Assembly (NCBI RefSeq): GCF_002237555.1 | Contig: NZ_CP022540.1 | Location: 3,229,001 to 3,293,000, forward strand | Direction: 5' to 3' | From: Antarctobacter heliothermus | GTDB taxonomy: Bacteria; Pseudomonadota; Alphaproteobacteria; Rhodobacterales; Rhodobacteraceae | DNA length: 64,000 nucleotides | Part shown: positions 53,926 to 63,600 of the stretch, one piece after another | How positions within the stretch are numbered: position 1 is the stretch's first letter | Layout of the letters: each line of letters begins with the position of its first letter | Notes under the pieces: generated by a model | Told to the model about the DNA's origin: nothing | Databases searched by the model: none | Seen by the model: only the letters and a program-made list of their open reading frames with translations | Program-made: the position numbers and the translations under genes

Positions 53926-55149
53926 GTGGACTACACCGCGAAACTGGATGACGCCCTGAACCGTCTGCACGAGGAAGGCCGTTACCGCACCTTCATCGAC
54001 ATTGAACGCAAAAAGGGTCAGTTCCCGCACGCCTCCTGGCGGAAACCCGACGGCAGTGAGCAACCGATCACTGTCTGGTGTGGCAATGATTATCTGGGCA
54101 TGGGACAGCATCCGGCCGTCCTTGCCGCCATGCATGAGGCGATTGACGCCACCGGCGCAGGCTCTGGCGGCACGCGCAATATCTCGGGCACGACGGTCTA
54201 CCACAAACAGCTAGAGGCCGAACTGGCCGATCTGCACGGCAAAGAAGCGGCGCTGCTGTTCACCTCTGCCTATATCGCCAACGATGCGACGCTGAGCACG
54301 TTGCCAAAACTGTTTCCCGGTTTGATCATCTATTCCGATGAGCTGAATCACGCTTCGATGATTGAGGGCATCCGTCGCAATGGCGGTGCCAAGCGCATTT
54401 TCAAGCACAACGATCTGGACGATCTGCGCGCCAAGCTGGAGGCAGATGATCCTGCTGCGCCCAAGCTGATTGCTTTTGAATCGATCTATTCGATGGATGG
54501 CGATTTCGGGCCGATCAAGGAACTGTGCGATCTGGCAGATGAATTCGGCGCATTGACCTATATCGATGAGGTCCACGCCGTCGGCATGTACGGGCCGCGC
54601 GGGGCAGGGGTGGCGGAACGGGACCGCCTGATGCACCGCATCGACATTATCAACGGCACGCTGGCAAAGGCCTATGGCGTGATGGGGGGCTATATCGCGG
54701 CCTCTGAGAAAATGTGTGACGCTGTGCGCTCTTATGCGCCGGGTTTCATCTTTTCCACATCTCTCGCCCCGACACTGGCCGCAGGCGCAACCGCCTCTGT
54801 CGCGCATCTCAAACGTGACCAGTCGCTGCGCGAGCAACACCAGACACAGGCAAAGATCCTCAAGACCCGTCTCAAGGGGCTGGGGATGCCGATCATTGAT
54901 CACGGCACCCATATTGTGCCGGTGATCGTCGGAGACCCGGTCCATACCAAGAAATTGTCTGACATGTTGCTTGAGGGCTATGGCATCTATGTGCAGCCGA
55001 TCAACTTCCCCACTGTCCCGCGCGGGACAGAGCGGCTGCGGTTCACACCCTCTCCGGTGCACGGTCCCAAGGAAATGGACCGTCTTATTCACGCGATGGA
55101 TGAATTATGGAGCCACTGTGCGCTGAATCGCGCTGAAATGGCAGGCTAA
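53926..55149 (+). CDS. hemA: 5-aminolevulinate synthase (C4/Shemin pathway)
   Basis: PLP-dependent enzyme that condenses glycine and succinyl-CoA to 5-aminolevulinate, the first step of tetrapyrrole synthesis in alphaproteobacteria. It has 407 residues. Visible: [79 protein letters not shown] and the PLP lysine in [14 protein letters not shown] (Lys248). The GTG at 53926 follows AAGGAGGATCCCG. The FNR box upstream suggests higher expression at low oxygen. The product feeds hemB at 30237-31235. Confidence 0.97.
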   Translation: MDYTAKLDDALNRLHEEGRYRTFIDIERKKGQFPHASWRKPDGSEQPITVWCGNDYLGMGQHPAVLAAMHEAIDATGAGSGGTRNISGTTVYHKQLEAELADLHGKEAALLFTSAYIANDATLSTLPKLFPGLIIYSDELNHASMIEGIRRNGGAKRIFKHNDLDDLRAKLEADDPAAPKLIAFESIYSMDGDFGPIKELCDLADEFGALTYIDEVHAVGMYGPRGAGVAERDRLMHRIDIINGTLAKAYGVMGGYIAASEKMCDAVRSYAPGFIFSTSLAPTLAAGATASVAHLKRDQSLREQHQTQAKILKTRLKGLGMPIIDHGTHIVPVIVGDPVHTKKLSDMLLEGYGIYVQPINFPTVPRGTERLRFTPSPVHGPKEMDRLIHAMDELWSHCALNRAEMAG

Positions 55150-55273
55150 ACCCCGCGTATTCCTGTCAAACGCCTTGAGATGTGTTAGGCTTGCAGCAAT
55201 AACCGGGTTGCGCGAATCGTGCAGCCTGGACCGGGCAGGCACACAAAGATGGGTAGGATGGGGCAGTCTCGCT

Positions 55274-57157
55274 ATGATAGGGCGAAAATCCCAGCACCGT
55301 GACGACAGTGGCGATGGGGCATCGCCACAAAGCTTTGACGACTTCAAGTTGAAGTTGGGCGATGTCATGCGGGGCGAACGAGCGACTATGGGCAAGTCGC
55401 TGCTTGATGTCCAGCGAGAGCTGAGGATCAAGGCAAGCTATATTTCGGCGATCGAAAACTGTGATCCGTCGGCGTTTGATACGCCCGGCTTTATCGCAGG
55501 CTACGTCCGATCCTATGCGCGCTATCTGGGCATGGACCCAGATGAGGCGTTTGCGCATTTCTGTGCTGAAAGCGGGTTTTCCGTGGCGCATGGCATGTCG
55601 CAAGAGGCGTCAGTTGTTCGCAAACCTCGCAAGGATGAGCCGCGCCCGCGCAGCCGCGATTCCATCGCAGAGCCGCGGATGCCGTTTGCTCCGGCGGGCG
55701 ACAGCCTGCTGTCCCGGATTGAACCGGGTGCTATTGGCTCTTCGCTGGTGTTGCTCGCTCTTATTGGCGGCATTGGTTACGGCGGTTACCGGGTACTGCA
55801 AGAAGTGCAGCGTGTTCAGGTGACGCCGGTCGATCAGACACCGATTGTCCTTAGCGAACTTGACCCGTTGCAGGCGGCAATTGCCCCCAGTGCGCGCTCG
55901 GAGGACGTTGACCAGCGCCAGGCTGGCGTGTTCACCCCCCCCACAACAGAGGCGTTTGACCGGCTCTATCGTCCGCAGGCGTTGGACGTACCGATTTTGG
56001 TCGCGCGCGATGCGCCGATTTCGACCCTGGATCCGGAGCGCGTTGGCGTCTTTGCCGGCGGTGGCCGTCGCGGTTTGCCGGCGGTGCAGGACAGTTCCTT
56101 GGCGGCCGCCGCGCTTGCGCAGCGTCTGGTGGCAGAGGGCGTTATCCCCGAAACGGTTACAACCGCCGCACCGCTTTCTGCGCCTCAGGGTGTCACCGTC
56201 GTTGCCGTGCGCCCCGCTTGGGTCGAGGTGCGGGACGAGACAAGTGGCGTGCTGATCTCGCGCGTATTGAATGCGGGGGATACCTTTGCCGTTCCGCGCA
56301 GCGCGGTGAACCCGCTCATCCGGGTCGGCGAATCCGGGGCAGTCTATTTCTCGGTCAACGGGCAGACCTTTGGCCCCGCCGGCTCGCCGGGTCGTGTGAC
56401 CAGCAAGATTTCACTGGCCGCCGCAGACGTTGTGGACCGCTACAGTGTGGCGAATACGGCCAAAGACGGCGACCTGATGGCCGTGCTGACAAAGCTCAAC
56501 ATGGCCGCGCCGCAGGTTGCCCCGTCGCAAGTTGCAAGCGTCGAACCTGTTCCTGTCGAGCCGGTCCAGCGCGAGGCGCAGACGCCAATCCTGACAGAAC
56601 TCGCCCGTAACATTCCTTCTGTGCCGCCGGTGGCGCGCCCGGACAACATCGCGCTGGCGGCCGTTCTTGCGGCAGCGCCTGCGCCGACGCCGCTGCCCAC
56701 ACCTGTTGCACCCACTCCCGTACCAGCCGCGCCGGTTGCGGACACTATTCCTGTGGCGCCAGTCGCGACACCAGACCCGGCGCCCGCGCCGCAACTGGCC
56801 CTGCCGCGCGTTACGGTTGAACCGACTCCGGGCATTACTGTGGTGGCCGTGGCGGAAACTTGGGTCGAGGTCACATCACCCTCGGGCAAGAAACTGTTGG
56901 CGCGGTTGCTAAAACCCGGCGACAGCTATGAAGTGCCGCAGACCGAACAGGCCGCGACAATCTTTTCCGGCAACGCCGGTGGCGTGTTCTTTGCAGTCAA
57001 TGGCCAGACCTACGGCCCCTATGGCCAAAGCGGACAGTTTGGCCGCGATCTTGCCCTGTCGGCAGAGACGATCCAGAAAGAACTGCAAGTGGCTGACCTG
57101 ACGCAGAACCAGACACTTGCCAAGGTGGTGGCCGAGCTGAACCTTCAGGGACAGTGA
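55274..57157 (+). CDS. RodZ-like HTH membrane protein with two DUF4115-type domains
   Basis: Cytoskeleton/cell-shape type protein of 627 residues. The N-terminal HTH_25 domain is at about 20-100 (SFDDFKLKLGDVMRGERATMGKSLLDVQRELRIKASYISAIEN), and a membrane segment at about 152-175. The periplasmic part carries two copies of a DUF4115-like beta domain, at about 305-390 (GVTVVAVRPAWVEVRD...AVYFSVNGQTFGP) and about 519-605 (GITVVAVAETWVEVTS...GVFFAVNGQTYGP). A Pro/Ala-rich linker (PAPTPLPTPVAPTPVPAAP) separates them. RodZ usually has one such domain. ATG at 55274. ispG follows after 90 bases. Confidence 0.82.
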   Translation: MIGRKSQHRDDSGDGASPQSFDDFKLKLGDVMRGERATMGKSLLDVQRELRIKASYISAIENCDPSAFDTPGFIAGYVRSYARYLGMDPDEAFAHFCAESGFSVAHGMSQEASVVRKPRKDEPRPRSRDSIAEPRMPFAPAGDSLLSRIEPGAIGSSLVLLALIGGIGYGGYRVLQEVQRVQVTPVDQTPIVLSELDPLQAAIAPSARSEDVDQRQAGVFTPPTTEAFDRLYRPQALDVPILVARDAPISTLDPERVGVFAGGGRRGLPAVQDSSLAAAALAQRLVAEGVIPETVTTAAPLSAPQGVTVVAVRPAWVEVRDETSGVLISRVLNAGDTFAVPRSAVNPLIRVGESGAVYFSVNGQTFGPAGSPGRVTSKISLAAADVVDRYSVANTAKDGDLMAVLTKLNMAAPQVAPSQVASVEPVPVEPVQREAQTPILTELARNIPSVPPVARPDNIALAAVLAAAPAPTPLPTPVAPTPVPAAPVADTIPVAPVATPDPAPAPQLALPRVTVEPTPGITVVAVAETWVEVTSPSGKKLLARLLKPGDSYEVPQTEQAATIFSGNAGGVFFAVNGQTYGPYGQSGQFGRDLALSAETIQKELQVADLTQNQTLAKVVAELNLQGQ

Positions 57158-57247
57158 TCGCGCGAAATGTGACGTGATGGCGGGTGGTCTGGCCCCGCCC
57201 GAACGACTATGTTCCCCGCGAATGCAAGCTAACACAGGACTGAGCGC

Positions 57248-58381
57248 ATGAGCCTCAACCACGTCCGCCCGTGGCGCAACATCTATCGTCGCAAATCACG
57301 TCAGATCATGGTCGGCAATGTGCCTGTCGGTGGTGATGCCCCGATAACCGTGCAGACCATGACCAACACGGTCACCACGGACATTCCCGGCACCATTGCA
57401 CAGGTGCAGGCCGCCGCCGAGGCGGGGGCCGATATCGTCCGTATTTCTGTGCCTGATCAGGACTCGTCCCGTGCGCTCAAGGAAATCGTGCGTGAAAGCC
57501 CGGTGCCGATCGTTGCGGACATTCATTTCCACTACAAACGCGGGATTGAGGCCGCCGAGGCCGGGGCTGCCTGCCTGCGGATCAATCCCGGCAACATCGG
57601 CAGTCAGGACCGCGTGCGCGAGGTCATCAAGGCCGCGCGCGACCACAACTGTTCCATTCGGATTGGTGTAAACGCGGGATCGCTGGAAAAGCACCTGCTG
57701 GAAAAATACGCTGAGCCGTGCCCCGACGCCATGGTCGAGAGCGGGCTGGATCACATCAAGATCCTGCAAGACAACGACTTTCACGAATTCAAGATCAGCT
57801 GCAAGGCGTCTGATGTCTTCATGGCCGCGGCCGCCTATCAACAGCTTGCCGATCAGACTGACGCGCCGATCCACCTCGGCATCACCGAGGCGGGCGGGCT
57901 GATGTCCGGCACAATCAAATCCGCCATCGGGTTGGGCAACCTTTTGTGGATGGGGATTGGCGACACGATCCGGGTGTCGCTGTCGGCGGACCCGGTCGAA
58001 GAGGTCAAGGTTGGATATGAGATCCTGAAATCTCTGGGCCTGCGCCATCGCGGCGTCAATATCATCTCTTGTCCGTCTTGTGCGCGACAGGGGTTCGACG
58101 TGATCAAGACCGTCGAGACGCTGGAAAAGCGATTGGAACACATCAAGACACCGATGAGCCTGTCGATCATCGGCTGCGTGGTCAACGGGCCGGGTGAGGC
58201 GCTGATGACCGATGTCGGGTTCACCGGCGGCGGTGCGGGCAGCGGTATGGTCTATCTGGCGGGCAAGGCCAGCCACAAGATGTCCAATGACCAGATGGTC
58301 GAACACATCGTGGAAGAGGTTGAAAAGCGCGCGGCGGTCATTGATGCCGAAGAGGCCGCAGCGTCCGAGGCTGCAGAGTAA
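57248..58381 (+). CDS. ispG: (E)-4-hydroxy-3-methylbut-2-enyl-diphosphate synthase
   Basis: Iron-sulfur enzyme of the MEP isoprenoid pathway that converts MEcPP to HMBPP. It has 377 residues. The TIM-barrel part carries [49 protein letters not shown] and [15 protein letters not shown]. The cluster domain has [12 protein letters not shown] and [21 protein letters not shown]. It is downstream of the RodZ-like gene, a pairing (rodZ-ispG) common in bacteria. It converges on the thioredoxin-like gene across three bases. Confidence 0.97.
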   Translation: MSLNHVRPWRNIYRRKSRQIMVGNVPVGGDAPITVQTMTNTVTTDIPGTIAQVQAAAEAGADIVRISVPDQDSSRALKEIVRESPVPIVADIHFHYKRGIEAAEAGAACLRINPGNIGSQDRVREVIKAARDHNCSIRIGVNAGSLEKHLLEKYAEPCPDAMVESGLDHIKILQDNDFHEFKISCKASDVFMAAAAYQQLADQTDAPIHLGITEAGGLMSGTIKSAIGLGNLLWMGIGDTIRVSLSADPVEEVKVGYEILKSLGLRHRGVNIISCPSCARQGFDVIKTVETLEKRLEHIKTPMSLSIIGCVVNGPGEALMTDVGFTGGGAGSGMVYLAGKASHKMSNDQMVEHIVEEVEKRAAVIDAEEAAASEAAE

Positions 58382-58384
58382 CGC

Positions 58385-58894
58385 CTAGCCGCCCGTGTCC
58401 GTCAGATAACGGTGCAGGACAAACGCAGGCATGTGCCCGCGGATCAACCTGTCGCGCATGACGTAGGATGGCAGTATGTCCAGACCCAGCGCCGCCATCG
58501 TGGCGGCGTTGTCTGTGGCCGTCGTATCCAACACGGCAACCCTGATCCCCAGATCCTGTGAAATCTGACGCAGCTCCGATAGCGCAACGTCGCAATCGGG
58601 GCAGTCCGGGCCTATCAACAGCGCGATGGACGGAACCCCCTCCGGCCCAAACCCTGGGCTTGACGGGTCAAATAGATCTTCTTGACGCGCAATCCCGTCA
58701 AGATCGGCCTGCCGTTCATCACTATACAGATCGATCGGCGCAGAAGGCGCGTTCAGCGCCCGAATGCGCCCAAGAAACTCTGCCTGCAAGCCGCTGTCGC
58801 TTGAGGGAAAGGGACCATCGTCCGCGCCCAACGGTCCGGCAAGACAGGAAAACGCGGCGACTGTGAGCAGCCGCCGCGCATGGTGTGGGATCAT
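58385..58894 (-). CDS. Exported thioredoxin-fold protein with CPDC motif
   Basis: Protein of 169 residues. The signal peptide covers the first 20-odd residues (RRLLTVAAFSCLAGPLGA). The thioredoxin-like core has ALLIGPDCPDCDVALSELRQI, with a CxxC at about 98-101, and LGLDILPSYVMRDRLIRGHMPA, with the cis-proline region. Periplasmic thiol-disulfide exchange is likely, possibly as partner of the DsbA-type protein whose gene it overlaps by four bases. The family was not recognised beyond the fold. Confidence 0.75.
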   Translation of the reverse strand: MIPHHARRLLTVAAFSCLAGPLGADDGPFPSSDSGLQAEFLGRIRALNAPSAPIDLYSDERQADLDGIARQEDLFDPSSPGFGPEGVPSIALLIGPDCPDCDVALSELRQISQDLGIRVAVLDTTATDNAATMAALGLDILPSYVMRDRLIRGHMPAFVLHRYLTDTGG

Positions 58895-59670
58895 TGGGTG
58901 TCGCGGACCTCGTCGACGATCTGGCGCATGGTTGGCAGCGGGGCGTAGCCGCGCACCATCTGGTCGCCAAAGACAAAACTGGGGGTGCCGTTGATGTTCA
59001 TCGCCAGCGCCAGTTCCCGGGTCTCGGTGATCCGGCGGGTGACTTCGTCGCTGTCCATCTCGGCCATGATGGCTTCGGCATCCAGACCCAGAGTTTCGGC
59101 AATGCGGCGCAGTGGGCCATCGCCGGGGTTACCTTCGAGGGTGATCAGCGCGTCATGAACCGATTTATAGGCCTCGTTGCCCGCGACGATCTGTGTGGCA
59201 ATGGCAAAGCGCGACGACACCAGAGATGCCTCACCCAGAATGGGGAACTCCTTGACGATGTAACGGATATTGCCATCGGATTCGATCAGTTCCAGCACCT
59301 CAGGGTGCGCGCGCCGGCAGAAACCACAGCGGTAATCGGAGAACTCGATCACGGTCACATCGCCGTCGGGATTGCCGCCGACCCAGGAGAACCCGTCATC
59401 CATCAGGCGCGCCATATTGTCCGCGACCAGCGTGTCGTCCTGCGCAACTTGTGCGGCTTTTTCGCGCTCTTCCAGAACGGCGACGGCCTCCATGATGACC
59501 TGAGGGTTTTCCAGCAGGTAGGCGCGCACTTCTGCACCAAAAGCCGTTTTTTGCTCAGCCGTCATGTTGGCGAAATCGAACGGATCGGCGTCCTGCGCCA
59601 TGGCCACAGGCGCGGCCAAGAAACAAAGAGCCGCCGCAGAGGCGCGCAGGGCAGGTTTGGAAAGGAACAT
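58891..59670 (-). CDS. DsbA-family thiol-disulfide oxidoreductase
   Basis: Periplasmic disulfide oxidoreductase of the DsbA/BcfH-like group, 259 residues. The signal peptide ends near VAMA. An N-terminal helical region (FANMTAEQKTAFGAEVRAYLLENPQVIMEAVAVLEERE) of the ScsC/Com1 type precedes the thioredoxin domain with the CGFC active site at about 115-118 and NGTPSFVFG (cis-Pro) near the end. The ATG at 59670 follows GGGAG. The N-terminal extension suggests an isomerase-like oligomer rather than a simple oxidant; this is inference. Confidence 0.88.
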   Translation of the reverse strand: MFLSKPALRASAAALCFLAAPVAMAQDADPFDFANMTAEQKTAFGAEVRAYLLENPQVIMEAVAVLEEREKAAQVAQDDTLVADNMARLMDDGFSWVGGNPDGDVTVIEFSDYRCGFCRRAHPEVLELIESDGNIRYIVKEFPILGEASLVSSRFAIATQIVAGNEAYKSVHDALITLEGNPGDGPLRRIAETLGLDAEAIMAEMDSDEVTRRITETRELALAMNINGTPSFVFGDQMVRGYAPLPTMRQIVDEVRDTQ

Positions 59671-59699
59671 GGGAACTCCCGAAAAAAGTGTGGTTTTGG

Positions 59700-61028
59700 T
59701 TACTTGGCTCGTTTCGCCGCATCTAGCACATCTTGCGCCCGTTGCCACGGGGCAGAGCCGCGCGGCAGTGTGGCAATGGCGCGTTCAGCGTGCAGTTTGG
59801 CGTCTTTCATGCGGCCTTGCAGGGCATAGCGTTCGGCGGTGGACACCGACGCCATCCCGTTCTGGCCGGTCTTGGCATAGGCCACCGCCAGATCACGCAG
59901 CAGGCGGGCATCGGTGAAATCACGCCCGCGCGCGGTCTCCAGTGCGCGTAATGCCTGTTTCGGCTGACCGGCGGCCAGCAGGGCGCGGCCCAACCCGCCA
60001 AGGATCAGCGGTTCCCGCGGGGCGCGGTTGGCGGCGGCCTGATAGACCTGCACTGCCGCGCCGAACTGGCGCGATTCCAACAGGATCTGGCCTTTGAGTT
60101 CCATCAGATAGGGATCTGTCGGACGCAACGCCAGCGCGCGGTCGATGGCGCCGAGGGATTTCTTGAGGTTGGATTGGCGGTGATAGGCCACCGCCTCGCG
60201 CATGTAGGCGATGTCCTGACTGCCGCTGTCCTTGAGCCGCCGCAAGGTCCAAGACGGCGCACGTTTGAAGGCGGTCAGTTTGCCTTGCGCGCGTTTGAAC
60301 CAGTATTGCGCGGTGGCGTTCCGTTCGGTGCTTTTGGTGCCGGCCACCAACCCTTCGAGGGCGCGCAGTCGGTCACGGGTCAGCGGGTGGGTGCGCATGT
60401 AGGGGTCTTGGCGCCCAACCGACAGTGCCTCTTGGCCACGAAACAGTTTTTGCACCTCCAACGCGCCGCGCGGGTCAATCCCGGCGCGGACCATAAAGCG
60501 CACCGATGAAATGTCGGCGGCGGATTCCTCTGCCCGGGTGTGGGAAAAGAACAGCCGCATGGCAGAGCCTTGGGCCCCAAGGGCCACGCCTGCGGCAGCC
60601 TGACTGTTGGCGCCCGCTGCGGCAGCAGCGGCGGCAAGTGCCATGCCGATCCCGGCGGCGGTGCGCGCGGCGCGCAGGTTGCCCATTCGGCGGGTGATAT
60701 GCCCGTTCGAGATATGCGCCGCCTCATGCGCGATGACCGCCTGCAATGCCTCGGCACTGTCGAGTTTCATGATCAGCCCCGAATGCAGAAAGATATGTTG
60801 CGTGTCGGTAACAAAGGCGTTCAGCGATCCGTCGTCGATCACGATGATATCGACCTGTTGCGGGCTGAGACCGGCGGCGCTGAGGATCGGCGCGGCTAGC
60901 TGGCGCAACGCGTATTCAATATCGGCATCGCGCAGCAGCGTCGTCGCGGCCTGTACCGGGGCGGCGGCGATCAGGCTGAATGCTGTGACCAGTGCGATCA
61001 TCCTTGGCAGGATCGGTGTGCGGATCAT
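59700..61028 (-). CDS. M48-family metalloprotease with TPR repeats (BepA-like)
   Basis: Periplasmic quality-control protease of 442 residues, related to BepA/YfgC that monitors outer-membrane protein assembly. The signal peptide covers about the first 27 residues. The zinc motif is HEAAH at about 101-105, with ESAAD as the downstream ligand. From about 230 to the end there are tetratricopeptide-like repeats (RALALRPTDPYLMELKGQILLESRQFGAAVQVYQAAANR). The ATG at 61028 is chosen over a longer frame. It lies upstream of dsbA-like with 29 bases between, probably one transcript. Confidence 0.9.
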   Translation of the reverse strand: MIRTPILPRMIALVTAFSLIAAAPVQAATTLLRDADIEYALRQLAAPILSAAGLSPQQVDIIVIDDGSLNAFVTDTQHIFLHSGLIMKLDSAEALQAVIAHEAAHISNGHITRRMGNLRAARTAAGIGMALAAAAAAAGANSQAAAGVALGAQGSAMRLFFSHTRAEESAADISSVRFMVRAGIDPRGALEVQKLFRGQEALSVGRQDPYMRTHPLTRDRLRALEGLVAGTKSTERNATAQYWFKRAQGKLTAFKRAPSWTLRRLKDSGSQDIAYMREAVAYHRQSNLKKSLGAIDRALALRPTDPYLMELKGQILLESRQFGAAVQVYQAAANRAPREPLILGGLGRALLAAGQPKQALRALETARGRDFTDARLLRDLAVAYAKTGQNGMASVSTAERYALQGRMKDAKLHAERAIATLPRGSAPWQRAQDVLDAAKRAK

Positions 61029-61085
61029 TGACGGGTGGCTCCTTCCACTCGTAAGCGGTGTTGGCGACACAGTAGAGAGGCGGAC

Positions 61086-62231
61086 ATGCGGAGTTCAAGG
61101 CGCGGAGCGGTCGATCCCTTTATCGTGATGGACGTGATGGAGGCCGCAAGGCAGGCCGAAGAGGCCGGACGGCGGATCATCCACATGGAAGTGGGCCAGC
61201 CCAGCACACCTGCCCCCGCCGCCGCTCGGGCGGCGTTGGCGCAGGCGATGGAGCGGGACACGCTGGGGTATACCGTGGCGCTTGGCCTGCCGGCACTGCG
61301 CGCAAGAATCGCGAAACTCTATGCTCAGTGGTACGGGGTCGATCTTGATCCCGCCCGCGTCGTTGTCACGCCCGGCTCTTCGGGCGGCTTTATTCTGGCC
61401 TTCACGGCGTTGTTTGATGCCGGAGAGCGGGTGGCGCTGGGGGCGCCGGGCTATCCGTCTTACCGCCAGATCCTCAAGGCGCTGGATCTGGTACCGGTAG
61501 AGGTGCAGACCTCGGCGGAAAATCGCCTGCAACCCACGCCCGAGGATCTGGCCGGGGTCGAGTATGAGGGCCTGATGGTCGCGAGTCCGGCGAATCCCAC
61601 CGGGACGATGCTGGACAAACCGGCGCTTGCGGCCCTGATCGGGGCGGCGCAGGCGCGCGGCGCGGCCTTTCTGTCGGATGAGATTTATCACGGCATTGAG
61701 TACGACAAGCGCGCCGTGACTGCGCTGGAGATCAGCGACGATGTGGTGGTGATCAACTCGTTCTCCAAATTCTTTTCCATGACCGGCTGGCGCGTCGGCT
61801 GGCTGGTGGTGCCAGAGGGGATGGTGCGACAGGTCGAGCGTCTGGCGCAGAATCTGTTCATCTGTCCGCCCCACGCGGCGCAAATCGCGGCGTTGGCGGC
61901 GCTGGATGCGCAGGATGAGTTGAAGGGCAATCTGGCGGTCTACACTCGCAACCGAGCCTTGATGATGGAGGGGCTGCCAAAGGCCGGGTTTGATCGGATC
62001 GCGCCGCCGGACGGGGCCTTTTACGTCTATGCTGATGTCAGTCACCTGACGGACGACAGCCGCGCCTTTGCGCGAGACATTCTGGATCAGGCGGGTGTGG
62101 CGGTGACGCCGGGGTTGGATTTTGACCCGGTACGCGGTGGCGGCACGCTGCGGTTTTCCTATGCGCGGGCCACGGCGGACATCGAAGAAGGACTGGCGCG
62201 GCTAACAGCCTATATGGCGGCGCGCGGATAA
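61086..62231 (+). CDS. Class I/II PLP aminotransferase
   Basis: Pyridoxal-phosphate aminotransferase of 381 residues, fold type I, AspC/AlaC-like. Visible: HMEVGQPSTPAPAAARAALAQAM, VTPGSSGGFILAFTALFDAGERV, VASPANPTGTML, FLSDEIYHGIEYD, the lysine in INSFSKFFSMTGWRVGWLVVPE, and FYVYADVSHLT. The substrate is not certain (aspartate, aromatic or branched-chain). The ATG at 61086 follows GAGGCGG. It is divergent from the M48 gene with 57 bases between and followed by the amidase after 63 bases. Confidence 0.9.
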   Translation: MRSSRRGAVDPFIVMDVMEAARQAEEAGRRIIHMEVGQPSTPAPAAARAALAQAMERDTLGYTVALGLPALRARIAKLYAQWYGVDLDPARVVVTPGSSGGFILAFTALFDAGERVALGAPGYPSYRQILKALDLVPVEVQTSAENRLQPTPEDLAGVEYEGLMVASPANPTGTMLDKPALAALIGAAQARGAAFLSDEIYHGIEYDKRAVTALEISDDVVVINSFSKFFSMTGWRVGWLVVPEGMVRQVERLAQNLFICPPHAAQIAALAALDAQDELKGNLAVYTRNRALMMEGLPKAGFDRIAPPDGAFYVYADVSHLTDDSRAFARDILDQAGVAVTPGLDFDPVRGGGTLRFSYARATADIEEGLARLTAYMAARG

Positions 62232-62294
62232 CTGACGCGTGCGTCGCCAATCGGCCACTGATAGACTGGGCGCAAACCACCGGAACCGGGGCTC

Positions 62295-63500
62295 ATGAGC
62301 AGATTTTTTACCTTAGTGTTGGCGCTGTGCCTGTGGTGCGGCGCGCTGACCGCGCAGGACACGGGTCTGGCTCGTCTGACCGGCGGCGTGATCGAGGATC
62401 GCCGGCAGGGCGCAACAGAGATAGAACTGACCCTGTCGCAGGGGGTGCCGTGGCGGCTGTTCACTCTGACCGATCCAGACCGGCTTGTGCTGGACTTTGC
62501 CGAGGTCGACTGGCAGGGGGCTGACCCCGAAGAGATAGACCAGAGCGACCGGATAGCCGCCCTCCGCATGGGGCTGTTCCGGCCCGGTTGGTCGCGGCTG
62601 GTGGCAGAACTGGCCGCTCCGATGGCGGTAGAGCGGGCCGAGATGCGCGTGACCCCGGACGGCGCGGGTGCGACACTGGCCTTGCGGTTGATTTCGACCG
62701 ATGCGGACAGTTTTGTCGCCGCCGCCGGGCAGCCTGCCGATCCAACATGGGTGCAGACCCGGCCCAAGGCGCGGCGCGTGGTCGCTGATCCGGACCGCCC
62801 GTTGACTATCGTGCTGGACCCCGGCCATGGCGGTATTGATCCGGGGGCGCGGCGCGACGGCGTCAGCGAGGCGGATCTGATGCTGCTCTTTGCGAAGGAA
62901 CTGCGCGAGGTACTGCTGCGCGCCGGTGACTACCGCGTGGTGTTGACCCGACAGGAAGACCAGTTTGTCTCGCTGGAGGCGCGGGTGAAACTGGCCCATG
63001 ACGCCGGCGCTGACCTGTTTATCTCTCTGCACGCTGATGCCCTGTCCGAAGGCGTGGCGCATGGCGCGGCGGTTTACACTCTGGCCGAAGAGGCATCGGA
63101 CGCGGCCTCGGCGGCGCTGGCGGAACGGCATGACCGCGATGACCTGCTGGCCGGGCTGGACCTGTCAGGAACCGATGATCGCGTGGCGCAGATCCTGATG
63201 GATCTTGCGCGGCTGGACAACACGCCACGCAGTCAGGCGCTGGCGGGGCATATCATTGGCGGGATCGAAAGCTCGCTGGGCCATGTTCACAAAGACCCGC
63301 TTCGGCAGGCGGCATTTTCGGTGCTCAAATCCGCCGACATTCCTTCTGTCCTGTTGGAACTGGGGTTCTTGTCGACAGAGGCCGATCTGCGAAGTTTACA
63401 GGATCCGGCGTGGCGCGCGGGGATGGCGGCGGGCATCCGTGACGGGCTGGCGGCATGGCTGGTCGAGGATGCGGCGCTGTCAGGACTTCGCCGACAGTAG
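62295..63500 (+). CDS. amiC: N-acetylmuramoyl-L-alanine amidase (AmiC-type, AMIN domain)
   Basis: Periplasmic amidase that cleaves the stem peptide from peptidoglycan during cell separation. It has 401 residues. The signal peptide is FTLVLALCLWCGALTA. An AMIN targeting domain (GVIEDRRQGATEIELTLSQGVPWRLFTLTDPDRLVLDF) covers about 30-130. The amidase_3 domain has zinc-site sequence IVLDPGHGGIDPGARRDG, GVSEADLMLLFAKEL, LFISLHADA and the catalytic LLELGFLS. The PBP gene starts 100 bases later on the same strand. Confidence 0.94.
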   Translation: MSRFFTLVLALCLWCGALTAQDTGLARLTGGVIEDRRQGATEIELTLSQGVPWRLFTLTDPDRLVLDFAEVDWQGADPEEIDQSDRIAALRMGLFRPGWSRLVAELAAPMAVERAEMRVTPDGAGATLALRLISTDADSFVAAAGQPADPTWVQTRPKARRVVADPDRPLTIVLDPGHGGIDPGARRDGVSEADLMLLFAKELREVLLRAGDYRVVLTRQEDQFVSLEARVKLAHDAGADLFISLHADALSEGVAHGAAVYTLAEEASDAASAALAERHDRDDLLAGLDLSGTDDRVAQILMDLARLDNTPRSQALAGHIIGGIESSLGHVHKDPLRQAAFSVLKSADIPSVLLELGFLSTEADLRSLQDPAWRAGMAAGIRDGLAAWLVEDAALSGLRRQ

Positions 63501-63600
63501 GCAAACCCTTGCCCTATCGGCCAAACCCCGCGCGGTTGTGTTTTGACGCCACGCGTCTGGGCCTGTATTGAGGGGTTTGATCCGGCAATGGGGGCCGCAG

